A stretch of DNA of 64,000 nucleotides from Prevotella sp. (lineage in GTDB: Bacteria > Bacteroidota > Bacteroidia > Bacteroidales > Dysgonomonadaceae). Numbering within the stretch: the first letter of the stretch is position 1; each line of letters starts with the position of its first letter. This document shows, in pieces, positions 42,102 through 51,057 of the stretch. The notes below the pieces were generated by a model that saw only the letters and a program-made list of their open reading frames with translations, made no database searches and was not told where the DNA came from. Location: the NCBI GenBank assembly GCA_031285625.1, contig JAITVV010000007.1:1-64000 (forward strand), read 5' to 3'. A program made the translations under genes and the position numbers.

Positions 42102-42147
42102 AACTACTAAATCACTACTGCTTTAGTTTCGAGTAAAAACAGTAGTT
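42102..42147 (+). repeat. Candidate arm-type sites, left end of the third unit
   Basis: AACTACTA (42102-42109) and CACTACTG (42113-42120) are 11 bp apart, and the inverted copy CAGTAGTT lies at 42140-42147. The layout (11-bp step, then inverted copy starting 20 bp after the end of the second box) is the same as at 21983-22028, although the octamer differs. Confidence 0.5.
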
Positions 42148-42220
42148 GTCTTTGGATAAAAACTCTCATTTACTGCTCGTTTTGACAGTCAAGAGAAAGA
42201 CATAAGTCTTTATTTAATTT

Positions 42221-42299
42221 TCTAATCTATTTTTAATCTACCTATAATCCTCATCTAATATAACTCAAAGAAACGTCTAATCTTTGGGAAATATATTTG
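42221..42299 (+). promoter_or_regulatory. Efflux operon 2 promoter with 11-bp-spaced TCTAA-like boxes
   Basis: Boxes TCTAA, TTTAA, TATAA and TCTAA start at 42221, 42232, 42243 and 42254, and another TCTAA is in phase at 42276. A candidate -7 box TATATTTG is at 42292-42299. The phase is the same as in the island 2 arrays, but the distance to the -7 box differs. Confidence 0.5.
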
Positions 42300-42323
42300 C
42301 ATCATAAAAATTGTATGCGTGCA

Positions 42324-43613
42324 ATGAAAAAATATTCTCTTTTTATTCTTTTGTTTTTCAATATACTAGCCGGATATTCCCAAGAACAGCAGTCACAGTC
42401 ACTGAAATTGAGTCGTGAAGAAATCGAGGTACTATTTCTGAAAAACAATCTCCAGCTTATAGCCGAAAAATTTAATATAGACATAGCCGATGCAGCCATA
42501 GTACAGGCTAGACTATGGGACAACCCCACTTTATCAATAGAAGGAATGAACCTATGGAGTACAAAATCGCAACGAGATGAAATAGAAGATATGGTAACCT
42601 CATCTTTTGTTAAAAACACAGAGTTCAGCATTGAACTAAGCCAGTTAATCCTAACTGCCAATAAACGAGGGAAACTGATTAGGCGGGAGAAAGTCTCGAA
42701 AGAAATCGCCAGACAAGAATTTGAGAAGATATTGCGCGGGCTGAAAGCCGAACTGAGAAAATCAATTTACGAAACACAATATTTACAAGCCTATCTCAAT
42801 ATACTGATGAATCAGCGTCAATCAGTAAACCAATTAGTCGAATCTCATAGAAAACAAGTTCTGCAGGGAAACATTGCAAAAAGCGAACTGCTTCGTCTGC
42901 AATCGTCCCTTCTCGATCTGGAAAACGAAATAAATGACACTCAACTCGATTTGGAAGAGCAGAGAAAAACTTTAAAAATCTTATTGAATATAGACCCGTT
43001 TACTCATATTGAGGTTGCAGATGATCCGGATACTGAAAAAAATCCTGATAATATCATACTTTCAGATTTATTGTATATAGCGGACGAATCACGCCCCGAT
43101 ATGAAACAATACAAACTTCAAACGCAATATTATCAAAGATCACTGGATTATGAAAAATCACAAAGAATCCCCAATATAAACATCAGTGCCAGCTATGACC
43201 GTTACGGGGGAGTATGGAAAGACTTTGTAGGGTTTGGAGTAAGCATAGACCTTCCTTTTTTCAATCGGAACCAAGGAAATATCAAAGCAGCAAAATTAAG
43301 TATAGACCAAAGCCAGTATTTATCACAACAGCAGCACAGCATTATCCGCCACGAAATTACTACCGCTTATAACAGCTATCTCCATACATACAATTTCTAT
43401 AAGAAAATAGAGAACAACAGTTTGTTTTCCGAATTAGACGGCATGCTGGACGTATATACCAAAAATCTTCAGTACAGGAATATCGGTATGCTCGAATATG
43501 TAGATTTTATGGATACATACAAATCAAGTAAGCAGACGATGCTTACCGCTAAAAAGAATGTAAGTATACAGTTCGAAGAATTACAATATACAGTAGGAAC
43601 AGATATAAAATAA
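42324..43613 (+). CDS. Outer-membrane efflux protein (TolC family), set 2
   Basis: This is a 429-residue outer-membrane factor with an N-terminal signal peptide (FILLFFNILAGYSQ). It has the TolC helical hairpins (about residues 25-225 and 235-425) and strands such as NINISASYDRYGGVW and FGVSIDLPFFNRNQGNIKAA, typical of CzcC-like channels. The start at 42324 was chosen for the signal peptide; an upstream in-frame TTG at 42297 overlaps the -7 box. It is the first gene of the set-2 operon, with the order channel, adaptor, pump and then the two-component system. Confidence 0.88.
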   Translation: MKKYSLFILLFFNILAGYSQEQQSQSLKLSREEIEVLFLKNNLQLIAEKFNIDIADAAIVQARLWDNPTLSIEGMNLWSTKSQRDEIEDMVTSSFVKNTEFSIELSQLILTANKRGKLIRREKVSKEIARQEFEKILRGLKAELRKSIYETQYLQAYLNILMNQRQSVNQLVESHRKQVLQGNIAKSELLRLQSSLLDLENEINDTQLDLEEQRKTLKILLNIDPFTHIEVADDPDTEKNPDNIILSDLLYIADESRPDMKQYKLQTQYYQRSLDYEKSQRIPNINISASYDRYGGVWKDFVGFGVSIDLPFFNRNQGNIKAAKLSIDQSQYLSQQQHSIIRHEITTAYNSYLHTYNFYKKIENNSLFSELDGMLDVYTKNLQYRNIGMLEYVDFMDTYKSSKQTMLTAKKNVSIQFEELQYTVGTDIK

Positions 43614-43616
43614 GCC

Positions 43617-44714
43617 ATGATTAAAAAACATATCATAAAAACATTCTGGATTATGGGTACTATCTCCATGATATCCTGTTTGGGAGGCGATACCCCAAAA
43701 GAAGAAGATATAGAAGCGGGTAAAATCAATGAGACATTTCTCAAAAGTGTAAAAACAACAAAAGCCATATTAAGCAACCGAAATGAAGAGCTTACCCTCA
43801 CTGGTAAAGTCGAATATGATCCCGATAAGATTATTAATTATGTGTCTTTGGTAAACGGTATTGCAGCCCGCACATATTTTTCTTTGGGAGACAAAGTACA
43901 GAAAGGTCAGACCTTACTTGATATAAGGAGTGCTGACCTGAGCTCCTTGCAATCGGAAGCTGTCACCTCCGAATCGGAAGTAAAGATTGCACAACGCGAA
44001 TTACAGACGTCCCAATCCATGTACGAAGACAATATATTATCCGAAAAGGAATTGCTGGAAGCTCAGGCTAAACTGAAACAGGCTCAGGCAACACACAACA
44101 AGATACAGAATGACATCTCTGTACTTGGTACCAATAAAGGAAATGGAGCATTTTCTATCAAATCGCCCATGACTGGATATATCGTAGCTAAAAACGTTTC
44201 TTCAGGAAGTACTATATCCACCGACAGTGACCCGCTTTTCACGGTAGCCGACCTAAGTACCGTATGGATAACAGCCAATATATATGCCAGCAACCTGCAA
44301 TTTGTAAAGGAAGGCATGGAGGTTGCGATAACTACTTTGTCTTACCCCGGCGAGATATTTCAAGGCAGAATAAATGTACTTTCGCAAGTCTTTGATCCCG
44401 AAGAAAAAGTATTGAAGGCACGTATTGTCATGAGTAATAAAGAGCTAAAGTTCAAACCCGAAATGTCGGTTGTAATCCGACTGAAAAACGAAACGAATGC
44501 TCAATTTGTCTCAGTACCTTCCGATGCCATCGTTTTTGATGATGACCGCTATTTTGTCATAGTACAGGATGCAACTGGTAATTTCAAAATAAAGGAAATC
44601 AAACTGGAGGGGCACAATAATAAAACTACCTATATCGCTTCCGGTTTGTTGGAGGGCGAAGAGGTAGTAACAAAGAATCAATTACTCATATACTCAGGCT
44701 TAAAAGAAGATTAA
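43617..44714 (+). CDS. RND efflux periplasmic adaptor (CzcB type), set 2
   Basis: This is a 365-residue lipoprotein (signal ending MISC, Cys21). The barrel-sandwich hybrid pieces are VNGIAARTYFSLGDKVQKGQ and SPMTGYIVAKNVSSGSTIST, separated by a helical hairpin (about 110-165). The beta-barrel starts at LSTVWITANIYASNLQF and the membrane-proximal domain closes the protein. It lies 3 bp after the channel gene and 3 bp before the pump gene, so the three are one translation-coupled operon. No metal-binding extension is visible. Confidence 0.9.
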   Translation: MIKKHIIKTFWIMGTISMISCLGGDTPKEEDIEAGKINETFLKSVKTTKAILSNRNEELTLTGKVEYDPDKIINYVSLVNGIAARTYFSLGDKVQKGQTLLDIRSADLSSLQSEAVTSESEVKIAQRELQTSQSMYEDNILSEKELLEAQAKLKQAQATHNKIQNDISVLGTNKGNGAFSIKSPMTGYIVAKNVSSGSTISTDSDPLFTVADLSTVWITANIYASNLQFVKEGMEVAITTLSYPGEIFQGRINVLSQVFDPEEKVLKARIVMSNKELKFKPEMSVVIRLKNETNAQFVSVPSDAIVFDDDRYFVIVQDATGNFKIKEIKLEGHNNKTTYIASGLLEGEEVVTKNQLLIYSGLKED

Positions 44715-44717
44715 TCC

Positions 44718-47700
44718 ATGCATAAGTTTGTCGAAAATATTATTGCATTCTCATTACGGAATCACATACTTGTACTTTTTCTTAGTGCCCTTCTGTTTAT
44801 TACCGGAATCATTTGTTATCTATATACCCCCATTGAGGCATATCCGGATGTGACAAATACACGTGTACGGATCATTACTCAATGGCCGGGAAGAAGTGCA
44901 GAGGAAGTTGAGAAATTTGTAACCCTTCCTATAATGCGGGAAATGAACACAATTCCCCGTAAGACAGATGTCCGCTCTACTTCTCTGTTTGGCCTATCGG
45001 TAGTTACTGTAGTTTTTGAAGATGGCGTCGACGACTTTTTTGCACAGCAATATTCATCCAACAGAATGCAAGGTCTTGACCTTCCCGAAGGCGCTGATCC
45101 ATCTATTGAGCCACCTTCGGGAGCTACCGGTGAAATATATCGCTATGTATTGAAGAGCGAATTACCGATCAGAGAAGTAGCAGCTATAAACGAATGGGTT
45201 GTAGAACGTGAGTTACTTTCGGTACCGGGTGTTGCTAGCATTGCAAGTTTTGGTGGAGAAGAAAAAATGTTTGAGATAAAAGTCAATCCTGCCGAATTGA
45301 GCAATTATGACTTATCTCCATTAGAAGTATTCGATGCAGTATCGAAAAGTAATATCAATGTAGGTGGAGATATTATTCAGAAAGGGAGTCAGGCTTATGT
45401 TGTAAGAGGGATAGGCCTGCTCGAAAGTATCGAAGATATCGAAAACATACTGATAGAAGTAAAAGGTGGAACACCCATCAGGGTAAAGCAGGTAGCAACT
45501 GTTAGCATCTCATCTAAACCGAGATTAGGGCAAGTAGGATTAGACGATGAAGATGATATAGTACAAGGAATCGTCATTATGCTACGGGGGCAGAATCCGA
45601 GTGAAGTCATTAACAACCTGAAAGAAAAAATAGGAGAACTCAACAACCGGATTTTACCCGAAGATGTTAAGATAGAACCTTTTCTCGACCGCACAACGTT
45701 AGTGGATTCGACAGTGCACACAGTAATGAAAAATTTGCTTGAAGGCATCTTATTAGTTTCCATAGTAGTCTTCATTTTTCTTTTCAATTGGCGTACAACG
45801 GTAATTGTAGCCACTGTGATTCCACTATCGTTTTTGTTTGCAATTATTATGTTACGGATACAGGGACTGCCTGCAAATCTCATTTCGATGGGTGCACTCG
45901 ACTTTGGTCTTTTACTGGAAGGTACCCTGGTCATAGTTGAAGTTATATTTGTAGCAATGGTAAAACGTTCCGGAAAACTGGGGACACGCTTTACAAATAT
46001 CTCAAAAAATGGTATAATAAAGAAAAGTGCGGGGAGTGTAGCATCTCATATCTTTTTTGCACAAATTATCCTTGTAGTAGCATTATTTCCTATCTTCTCA
46101 TTTCAGAAAGTAGAAGGGAAAATGTTTTCACCATTGGCTTTCACACTCGGATATGCATTGCTTGGCTCACTTATGCTTTCCCTCACTTATGTACCTGTAA
46201 TGTGTAAGGTTTTACTGATCAAGCCAGTCAAAGAGAAAAGTAATTTTATCAGCAGATTTTTCATAGAGATACTCAACAAAATATATCGGTTCAGTTCACA
46301 TTACAGAAAGGGTACGATTATTGCATTTTGTGTATTACTGGTAATTTGTATTGTACGGTTTGGATTCTGGGGAACAGAATTTATCCCGAGTATGAACGAA
46401 GGCGCAATATATATACGTGCTACATTGCCCAACAGCGTTAATTTGGACGAATCGATGAGGATTACACGACAAATGAAACAAAAGCTCCGTAAGTTCGATG
46501 AAATTCAATTTATCCTGTCCCAAACCGGGCGCCCGAATGATGGAACAGATCCGACAGGGTTTTTCAATATAGAGTTTCACGCCCAGCTAAAACCCGAAAA
46601 AGAATGGAAACGTAAAGTAAAAAAAGATGACTTGATTGCTGAAATCAAAGATTCACTTGACATTTATCCCGGAGTTATTCTTGGCTTCAGTCAACCGATA
46701 CAAGACAATGTAGAAGAATATGTTGCCGGAGTAAAAAGCTCACTTGTTATCAAAATATATGGGAACGATCTGCATCAACTCGAAGACTTGGCTGATCAGA
46801 CTGCTGCTACAATAAAAAATATACGTGGGGTAGAAGATATTAATGTTTTCCGAAGCATCGGCTTGCCTGAACTACAAATCAAACTGGAAGAGTCAAAAAT
46901 GGCCCGTTATGCTGTTTCGATGGCAGATGCACAGGCTGTAGTAGAGATGGCAATCGGTGGAAAAGCTGCTACCAAATTTTATGAAGAAGAACGTACTTTT
47001 GATGTACAAATACGTTTTCAGAAGGAATATAGAGATAATGAAGACAAGATTGGTAACATACTAATTCCTACGATGGACGGAAAATATGTACCTCTTAAAG
47101 AAATAGCAGACATAAAGTTCATCTCCGGACCTACATTTATTTATAGAGATGGGAGTAGCCGCTATGTAGGAATCGGGTTTAGTATTCGCGACAGGGACTT
47201 AGGTTCCACTATTGCCGAAGCTCAAGCCAAAGTAAAAGAAAAAGTACAACTCAAAACAGAAAACAAAATGGTATGGGCAGGTGAATTTGAGAGCCAGCAA
47301 CGTGCAACTAGCAGATTAATGGTTATTGTTCCTGCTGTATTATTACTTATTTTATTTTTATTGTATCTGAACTTCGGGACAGTGAAAGACACGCTTATTG
47401 CTGCAAGTGCCATTCCTTACGCTTTTATAGGAGGTTTTATATCGTTGTGGGCAACAGGTACGGTATTCGGAATATCAGCCGGAATAGGCTTCATTATTTT
47501 ATTCGGTATCACAGCTATAAATAGTATATTGCTCATTGTCCTTATGAAAGAGAGAATGCAACGTACCAAAAACCTCCGTCTGGCTATAGATGATGCTGTA
47601 ACCAATCGTATAAGACCTGTCTTAATGATTGCCCTAATGGGCTCGATGGGACTGCTTCCCGCAGCTCTATCGCACGGCATGGGCTCGGAGATACAAAAAC

Positions 47701-47816
47701 CTTTGGCTATTATGATCGTAGGAGGAATACTTATTTGTATGATACTCTCATTTACTGTATTACCACAGGTGTTTTATTTTGCTTACAGAAGAGACAAGCG
47801 ATTGAAAGATAAGTAA
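44718..47816 (+). CDS. Heavy-metal RND pump (CzcA/CusA family), set 2, variant TM4 motif
   Basis: This is a complete 1032-residue RND antiporter. It has 12 transmembrane segments and two large periplasmic porter domains (PDVTNTRVRIITQWPGRSAE near the start, FIPSMNEGAIYIRATLPNSV at the second half). The proton-relay motif in TM4 reads DFGLLLEGTLVIVE (D395, E401, E408). In CzcA and in the other two pumps here the second acid is Asp and the following residues are GA; this pump has Glu and GT. The last membrane part also differs (GFIILFGITAINSILLIVLM), lacking the usual GVAVLNG. It may form a separate substrate class; the metal is not predictable. Confidence 0.9.
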   Translation: MHKFVENIIAFSLRNHILVLFLSALLFITGIICYLYTPIEAYPDVTNTRVRIITQWPGRSAEEVEKFVTLPIMREMNTIPRKTDVRSTSLFGLSVVTVVFEDGVDDFFAQQYSSNRMQGLDLPEGADPSIEPPSGATGEIYRYVLKSELPIREVAAINEWVVERELLSVPGVASIASFGGEEKMFEIKVNPAELSNYDLSPLEVFDAVSKSNINVGGDIIQKGSQAYVVRGIGLLESIEDIENILIEVKGGTPIRVKQVATVSISSKPRLGQVGLDDEDDIVQGIVIMLRGQNPSEVINNLKEKIGELNNRILPEDVKIEPFLDRTTLVDSTVHTVMKNLLEGILLVSIVVFIFLFNWRTTVIVATVIPLSFLFAIIMLRIQGLPANLISMGALDFGLLLEGTLVIVEVIFVAMVKRSGKLGTRFTNISKNGIIKKSAGSVASHIFFAQIILVVALFPIFSFQKVEGKMFSPLAFTLGYALLGSLMLSLTYVPVMCKVLLIKPVKEKSNFISRFFIEILNKIYRFSSHYRKGTIIAFCVLLVICIVRFGFWGTEFIPSMNEGAIYIRATLPNSVNLDESMRITRQMKQKLRKFDEIQFILSQTGRPNDGTDPTGFFNIEFHAQLKPEKEWKRKVKKDDLIAEIKDSLDIYPGVILGFSQPIQDNVEEYVAGVKSSLVIKIYGNDLHQLEDLADQTAATIKNIRGVEDINVFRSIGLPELQIKLEESKMARYAVSMADAQAVVEMAIGGKAATKFYEEERTFDVQIRFQKEYRDNEDKIGNILIPTMDGKYVPLKEIADIKFISGPTFIYRDGSSRYVGIGFSIRDRDLGSTIAEAQAKVKEKVQLKTENKMVWAGEFESQQRATSRLMVIVPAVLLLILFLLYLNFGTVKDTLIAASAIPYAFIGGFISLWATGTVFGISAGIGFIILFGITAINSILLIVLMKERMQRTKNLRLAIDDAVTNRIRPVLMIALMGSMGLLPAALSHGMGSEIQKPLAIMIVGGILICMILSFTVLPQVFYFAYRRDKRLKDK

Positions 47817-47854
47817 TCCAAAATTCTTATCTTTATAATTCGAATATTCTTATT

Positions 47855-48538
47855 ATGGAATTATTATTAATAGAAGATAATAGCCGGATCAGCGAATTCG
47901 TTATAAAGGGACTGGAAGAAAGTGGTTTCGCTGTGGTTTTGGCCGATAACGGAGTTGAAGCCCGTAGACTTATCGGACAGAAAGAATGGGATCTTATCTT
48001 GTTGGATATAATGTTGCCTGATATTGATGGCATAGAATTATTACAATATACCCGTTATAAAAAGATCCAGACTCCTATACTTGTTATCAGTGCTCTGGGT
48101 GATCCCGATGATAAGATAAAAGCTCTCGATTATGGGGCTGATGATTATCTGACTAAACCCTTTTTATTACGCGAATTGATTGCTCATATAAATGCCCTTA
48201 CACGTAGGGCAAAGCTAAAATATGACGAATCTTCCGATATTCTGGAATGTGATAACCTAAAAATTTATCTGGACAGGCATCGCGTTGAAAGAGGAGGAAA
48301 AGAGATAAGACTCACATTACAAGAATTTAAGCTACTCAGACTACTGATAGAGAATGAGAATAAAGTATTATCTCGCACACAGATTTTGGATACGGTATGG
48401 GGGGTAAACTATGATACCAATACCAATGTAGTGGATGTGTATATTTCTTATCTGAGAAATAAGATAGATACGGAAGGATATACAAAGTTGATAAAGACTA
48501 TAAAAGGACGTGGTTATATGATACAATCTCAAGAATAG
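47855..48538 (+). CDS. OmpR-family response regulator, set 2
   Basis: This is a 227-residue regulator with a receiver domain (phosphoacceptor D51 in ILLDIMLPDIDGIELL, Lys in YLTKPFLLRELI) and a winged-helix output domain (about 130-226, LTLQEFKLLRLLIENENKVL and VVDVYISYLRNKID). It starts 38 bp after the pump gene and 8 bp before the kinase gene. The promoter of operon 2 has TCTAA-like boxes in the same 11-bp phase as those of island 2, so this regulator and regulator 1 probably bind related sites. Confidence 0.93.
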   Translation: MELLLIEDNSRISEFVIKGLEESGFAVVLADNGVEARRLIGQKEWDLILLDIMLPDIDGIELLQYTRYKKIQTPILVISALGDPDDKIKALDYGADDYLTKPFLLRELIAHINALTRRAKLKYDESSDILECDNLKIYLDRHRVERGGKEIRLTLQEFKLLRLLIENENKVLSRTQILDTVWGVNYDTNTNVVDVYISYLRNKIDTEGYTKLIKTIKGRGYMIQSQE

Positions 48539-48546
48539 TTTCTATA

Positions 48547-49893
48547 ATGAAAGTAAAAACCCGTCTTAGTTTATACTGCTCCCTGATATTCGGAATTGTT
48601 TTCGCTGTTGTATCATTCCTGATATATAGCTTATTTTATAAGAATACTGAAAAGGCCATCTTTAGCGATTTAGAAAAGACCGCATACATTTCCGCTCTGT
48701 TTTATCTGGAAGAGGACGAACTTAGTGCAAAGGAATTTTATAAGATTAGGATGCAATTTGAGGAAATTGTATCCGATTCATCTTACCAGGTCTATAATTC
48801 AGAAAATAGAATTATTTATGGAATACAGTCGTTTGATGTACCTGTATCTATTTTGGAAAAAACACGAGAAAATGGCCATTTATCCTTTTCCACAGACCAT
48901 TTTTTATGTTATGGTATATTTTATGTCGACAATCAGGGTGATTTCGTAGTTATAGCCAAAGAAGATAAAGCTGTATTGGATGGTCAGATGAATATATTAT
49001 TATGGATATTGATCCCTCTATTTATAATAGCACTCACTGCTATTGTCTTCTTGAGCAGATGGGTTGCCAACATTGCTTATAGTCCTTTCAGCGAGGCCAT
49101 ATCAGAGGTAAACAATATATCTACGAACAATCTGGATGTCCAGATCAAGTCTCCTCAGACCAATGATGAACTACAAGACCTCATCGATACATTCAATAGT
49201 TTGCTGACAAAAATATCGGAAACCGTAATCATTCAGAAAAATTTTGTCAGGTACATATCACACGAATTTAAAACCCCTCTAGCCTCTATGATTGGAAATC
49301 TGGATTTATTTTCCTTGAAAGATCGGAGTCCGGCCGAATATCATCAACTTTCGGTAAAGCTTATGCAACAGATATTTCAGATGGAAGAAATATTGGATAC
49401 TCTTATTATTATATCCGACCTGAGAAAAGATGAAAGAAAAACAGGAGAAACCCGTATAGATGAACTAATTTGGGAAATAATAAACAAAATCAAGGATATC
49501 CATCCTTCTTCAAAAATTCTGGTGAATATTAATATTGCTCCCGAAGATGAGTCATTAATGCTCGTAAATATAGACCGCACCCAACTACTTATCGCTTTAT
49601 TGAACCTGATTGAAAACGCAGTAAAATATTCACAAAAGGAAAACATTGAAATCGACCTTATAAAAAAAGAGAATATTCTTTGTTTATCTATTATGGATAG
49701 AGGTATTGGAATTCCGAAAGAACAATTATCGTATATAAGCAAGCCGTTCTACCGGGCTGATAATACTGACAGAATACAGGGTAATGGGATCGGTTTGTCT
49801 TTGGCCTTACGTATTTTTGATAAAAACAATATCAACTACAAAATTGAATCTGAACTAAATAAGGGTACTAAGATCATGATATATTTTGTGTAA
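48547..49893 (+). CDS. Sensor histidine kinase, set 2
   Basis: This is a 448-residue inner-membrane kinase. Transmembrane segments are near residues 10-32 and 150-172, with a periplasmic loop rich in Glu and Tyr between. A HAMP domain follows (about 172-225). The H box SHEFKTPLASMIGN has H239, and the ATPase domain has LIENAVKYS (N box), DRGIGIP (G1) and GNGIGLSLA (G2). It converges on the adaptor gene of set 3 with only 24 bp between, and I see no clear terminator there. Confidence 0.92.
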   Translation: MKVKTRLSLYCSLIFGIVFAVVSFLIYSLFYKNTEKAIFSDLEKTAYISALFYLEEDELSAKEFYKIRMQFEEIVSDSSYQVYNSENRIIYGIQSFDVPVSILEKTRENGHLSFSTDHFLCYGIFYVDNQGDFVVIAKEDKAVLDGQMNILLWILIPLFIIALTAIVFLSRWVANIAYSPFSEAISEVNNISTNNLDVQIKSPQTNDELQDLIDTFNSLLTKISETVIIQKNFVRYISHEFKTPLASMIGNLDLFSLKDRSPAEYHQLSVKLMQQIFQMEEILDTLIIISDLRKDERKTGETRIDELIWEIINKIKDIHPSSKILVNINIAPEDESLMLVNIDRTQLLIALLNLIENAVKYSQKENIEIDLIKKENILCLSIMDRGIGIPKEQLSYISKPFYRADNTDRIQGNGIGLSLALRIFDKNNINYKIESELNKGTKIMIYFV

Positions 49894-49917
49894 TTGTCTT
49901 GTATTATAAAAGATATT

Positions 49918-51054
49918 TCAAATCACATCATATACTCCTTTAGTCAAAACTTTAGTATCAGAATTAAACTCTTCACCAGGAATAATTTCGATCCAGTCAC
50001 CGTTTCGTTCTCCGGTCTTTATTAAAGTCTTGCGGAAAGTATAAAGTCCCTCTTTTTCCGATTCCAGAACCAAGAGGAAGTTATTGCCTTCTTCTGTTGT
50101 GACAGCATCAAAAGGTACGCTCAGGGCATTTCGTGAGTCGGCTACAAGCTGAGCTTCTACAAACATACCCGTCAATAGTTTTTGCTTTGTACTGGCATCT
50201 AAAGAGGCATAAACATTAATAACGCGGTCGTTCCCTCCAACTGATTTTCCAATCTGTGAAACCTTTGCTTCAAACTCATCCGAACCTACCTGTGGAACCA
50301 TAAACTTTATTTTTTGTCCGTTTTTTAAATTGAATATATCTTTTTCGAATACGGCTAATTCCAGATGCATAGCCTGTGTTTCTACAACTTCCATGATAAC
50401 ATCGACAGGGGAAATTGCTATTCCCACATTAGCATTGATAGCTGTAATATCGCCAGAGATAGGAGAATAGACAGTAATATAGGAGGAGAATTTGCCCTGC
50501 TCCACCTGTGACGGGTTGATGCGAAGCATATTCAGTTTTTGACGGAGGCTTTCATAAGTTGCTTTCGCACGTTTATAACCGCTCTCTGCTTCAAGGTACT
50601 TTTTTTTGGAAGATATTTTTTCATCGAATAGTGTCTTTTGTCTTTCATATTCCGATTTCAGATATTCCATTTGACCTGCTATTTCCAGATATGATTGTTG
50701 GAGGTCAATATATTCAGGACTTTCGAGAGTAATGAGTGGCTGCCCTTTAGAGACCTTATCGCCTACAAGTAAAGAAATGGATTTGACATATCCTCCCACA
50801 AATGAAGTCACTTTCGCCCTGTTTTTGGGTGGTACATCTATTCTACCCGATGCTTTTATAGTATTGTCAAATTCTCTTTCCTGTAAAGGGCTAATCTCCA
50901 TTTTCATAGAGTTGAACTGCTCTTGTGTAATCTCTACTAAAGAGGCATCTTCCTGTTTGGCGTTTTCCCCCTCCGAAGGTTTGTTTTCTCCTCCACAAGA
51001 ACTTAAAAAACTAATTATCAATGTAAACAGTATATAATAAGAATATCTTTTCAT
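49918..51054 (-). CDS. RND efflux periplasmic adaptor (CzcB/CusB type), set 3
   Basis: This is a 378-residue lipoprotein (signal ending LSSC, Cys20). The segments VTSFVGGYVKSISLLVGDKV and SPISGDITAINANVGIAISP form the lipoyl-like sandwich around a helical hairpin (about 125-185). The remaining beta-barrel and membrane-proximal domains follow the family order. It is the last gene of the set-3 operon (pump, channel, adaptor), 3 bp after the channel gene. It resembles the CusB/HlyD-type adaptors that work with the set-3 pump. Confidence 0.9.
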   Translation of the reverse strand: MKRYSYYILFTLIISFLSSCGGENKPSEGENAKQEDASLVEITQEQFNSMKMEISPLQEREFDNTIKASGRIDVPPKNRAKVTSFVGGYVKSISLLVGDKVSKGQPLITLESPEYIDLQQSYLEIAGQMEYLKSEYERQKTLFDEKISSKKKYLEAESGYKRAKATYESLRQKLNMLRINPSQVEQGKFSSYITVYSPISGDITAINANVGIAISPVDVIMEVVETQAMHLELAVFEKDIFNLKNGQKIKFMVPQVGSDEFEAKVSQIGKSVGGNDRVINVYASLDASTKQKLLTGMFVEAQLVADSRNALSVPFDAVTTEEGNNFLLVLESEKEGLYTFRKTLIKTGERNGDWIEIIPGEEFNSDTKVLTKGVYDVI

Positions 51055-51057
51055 CGC

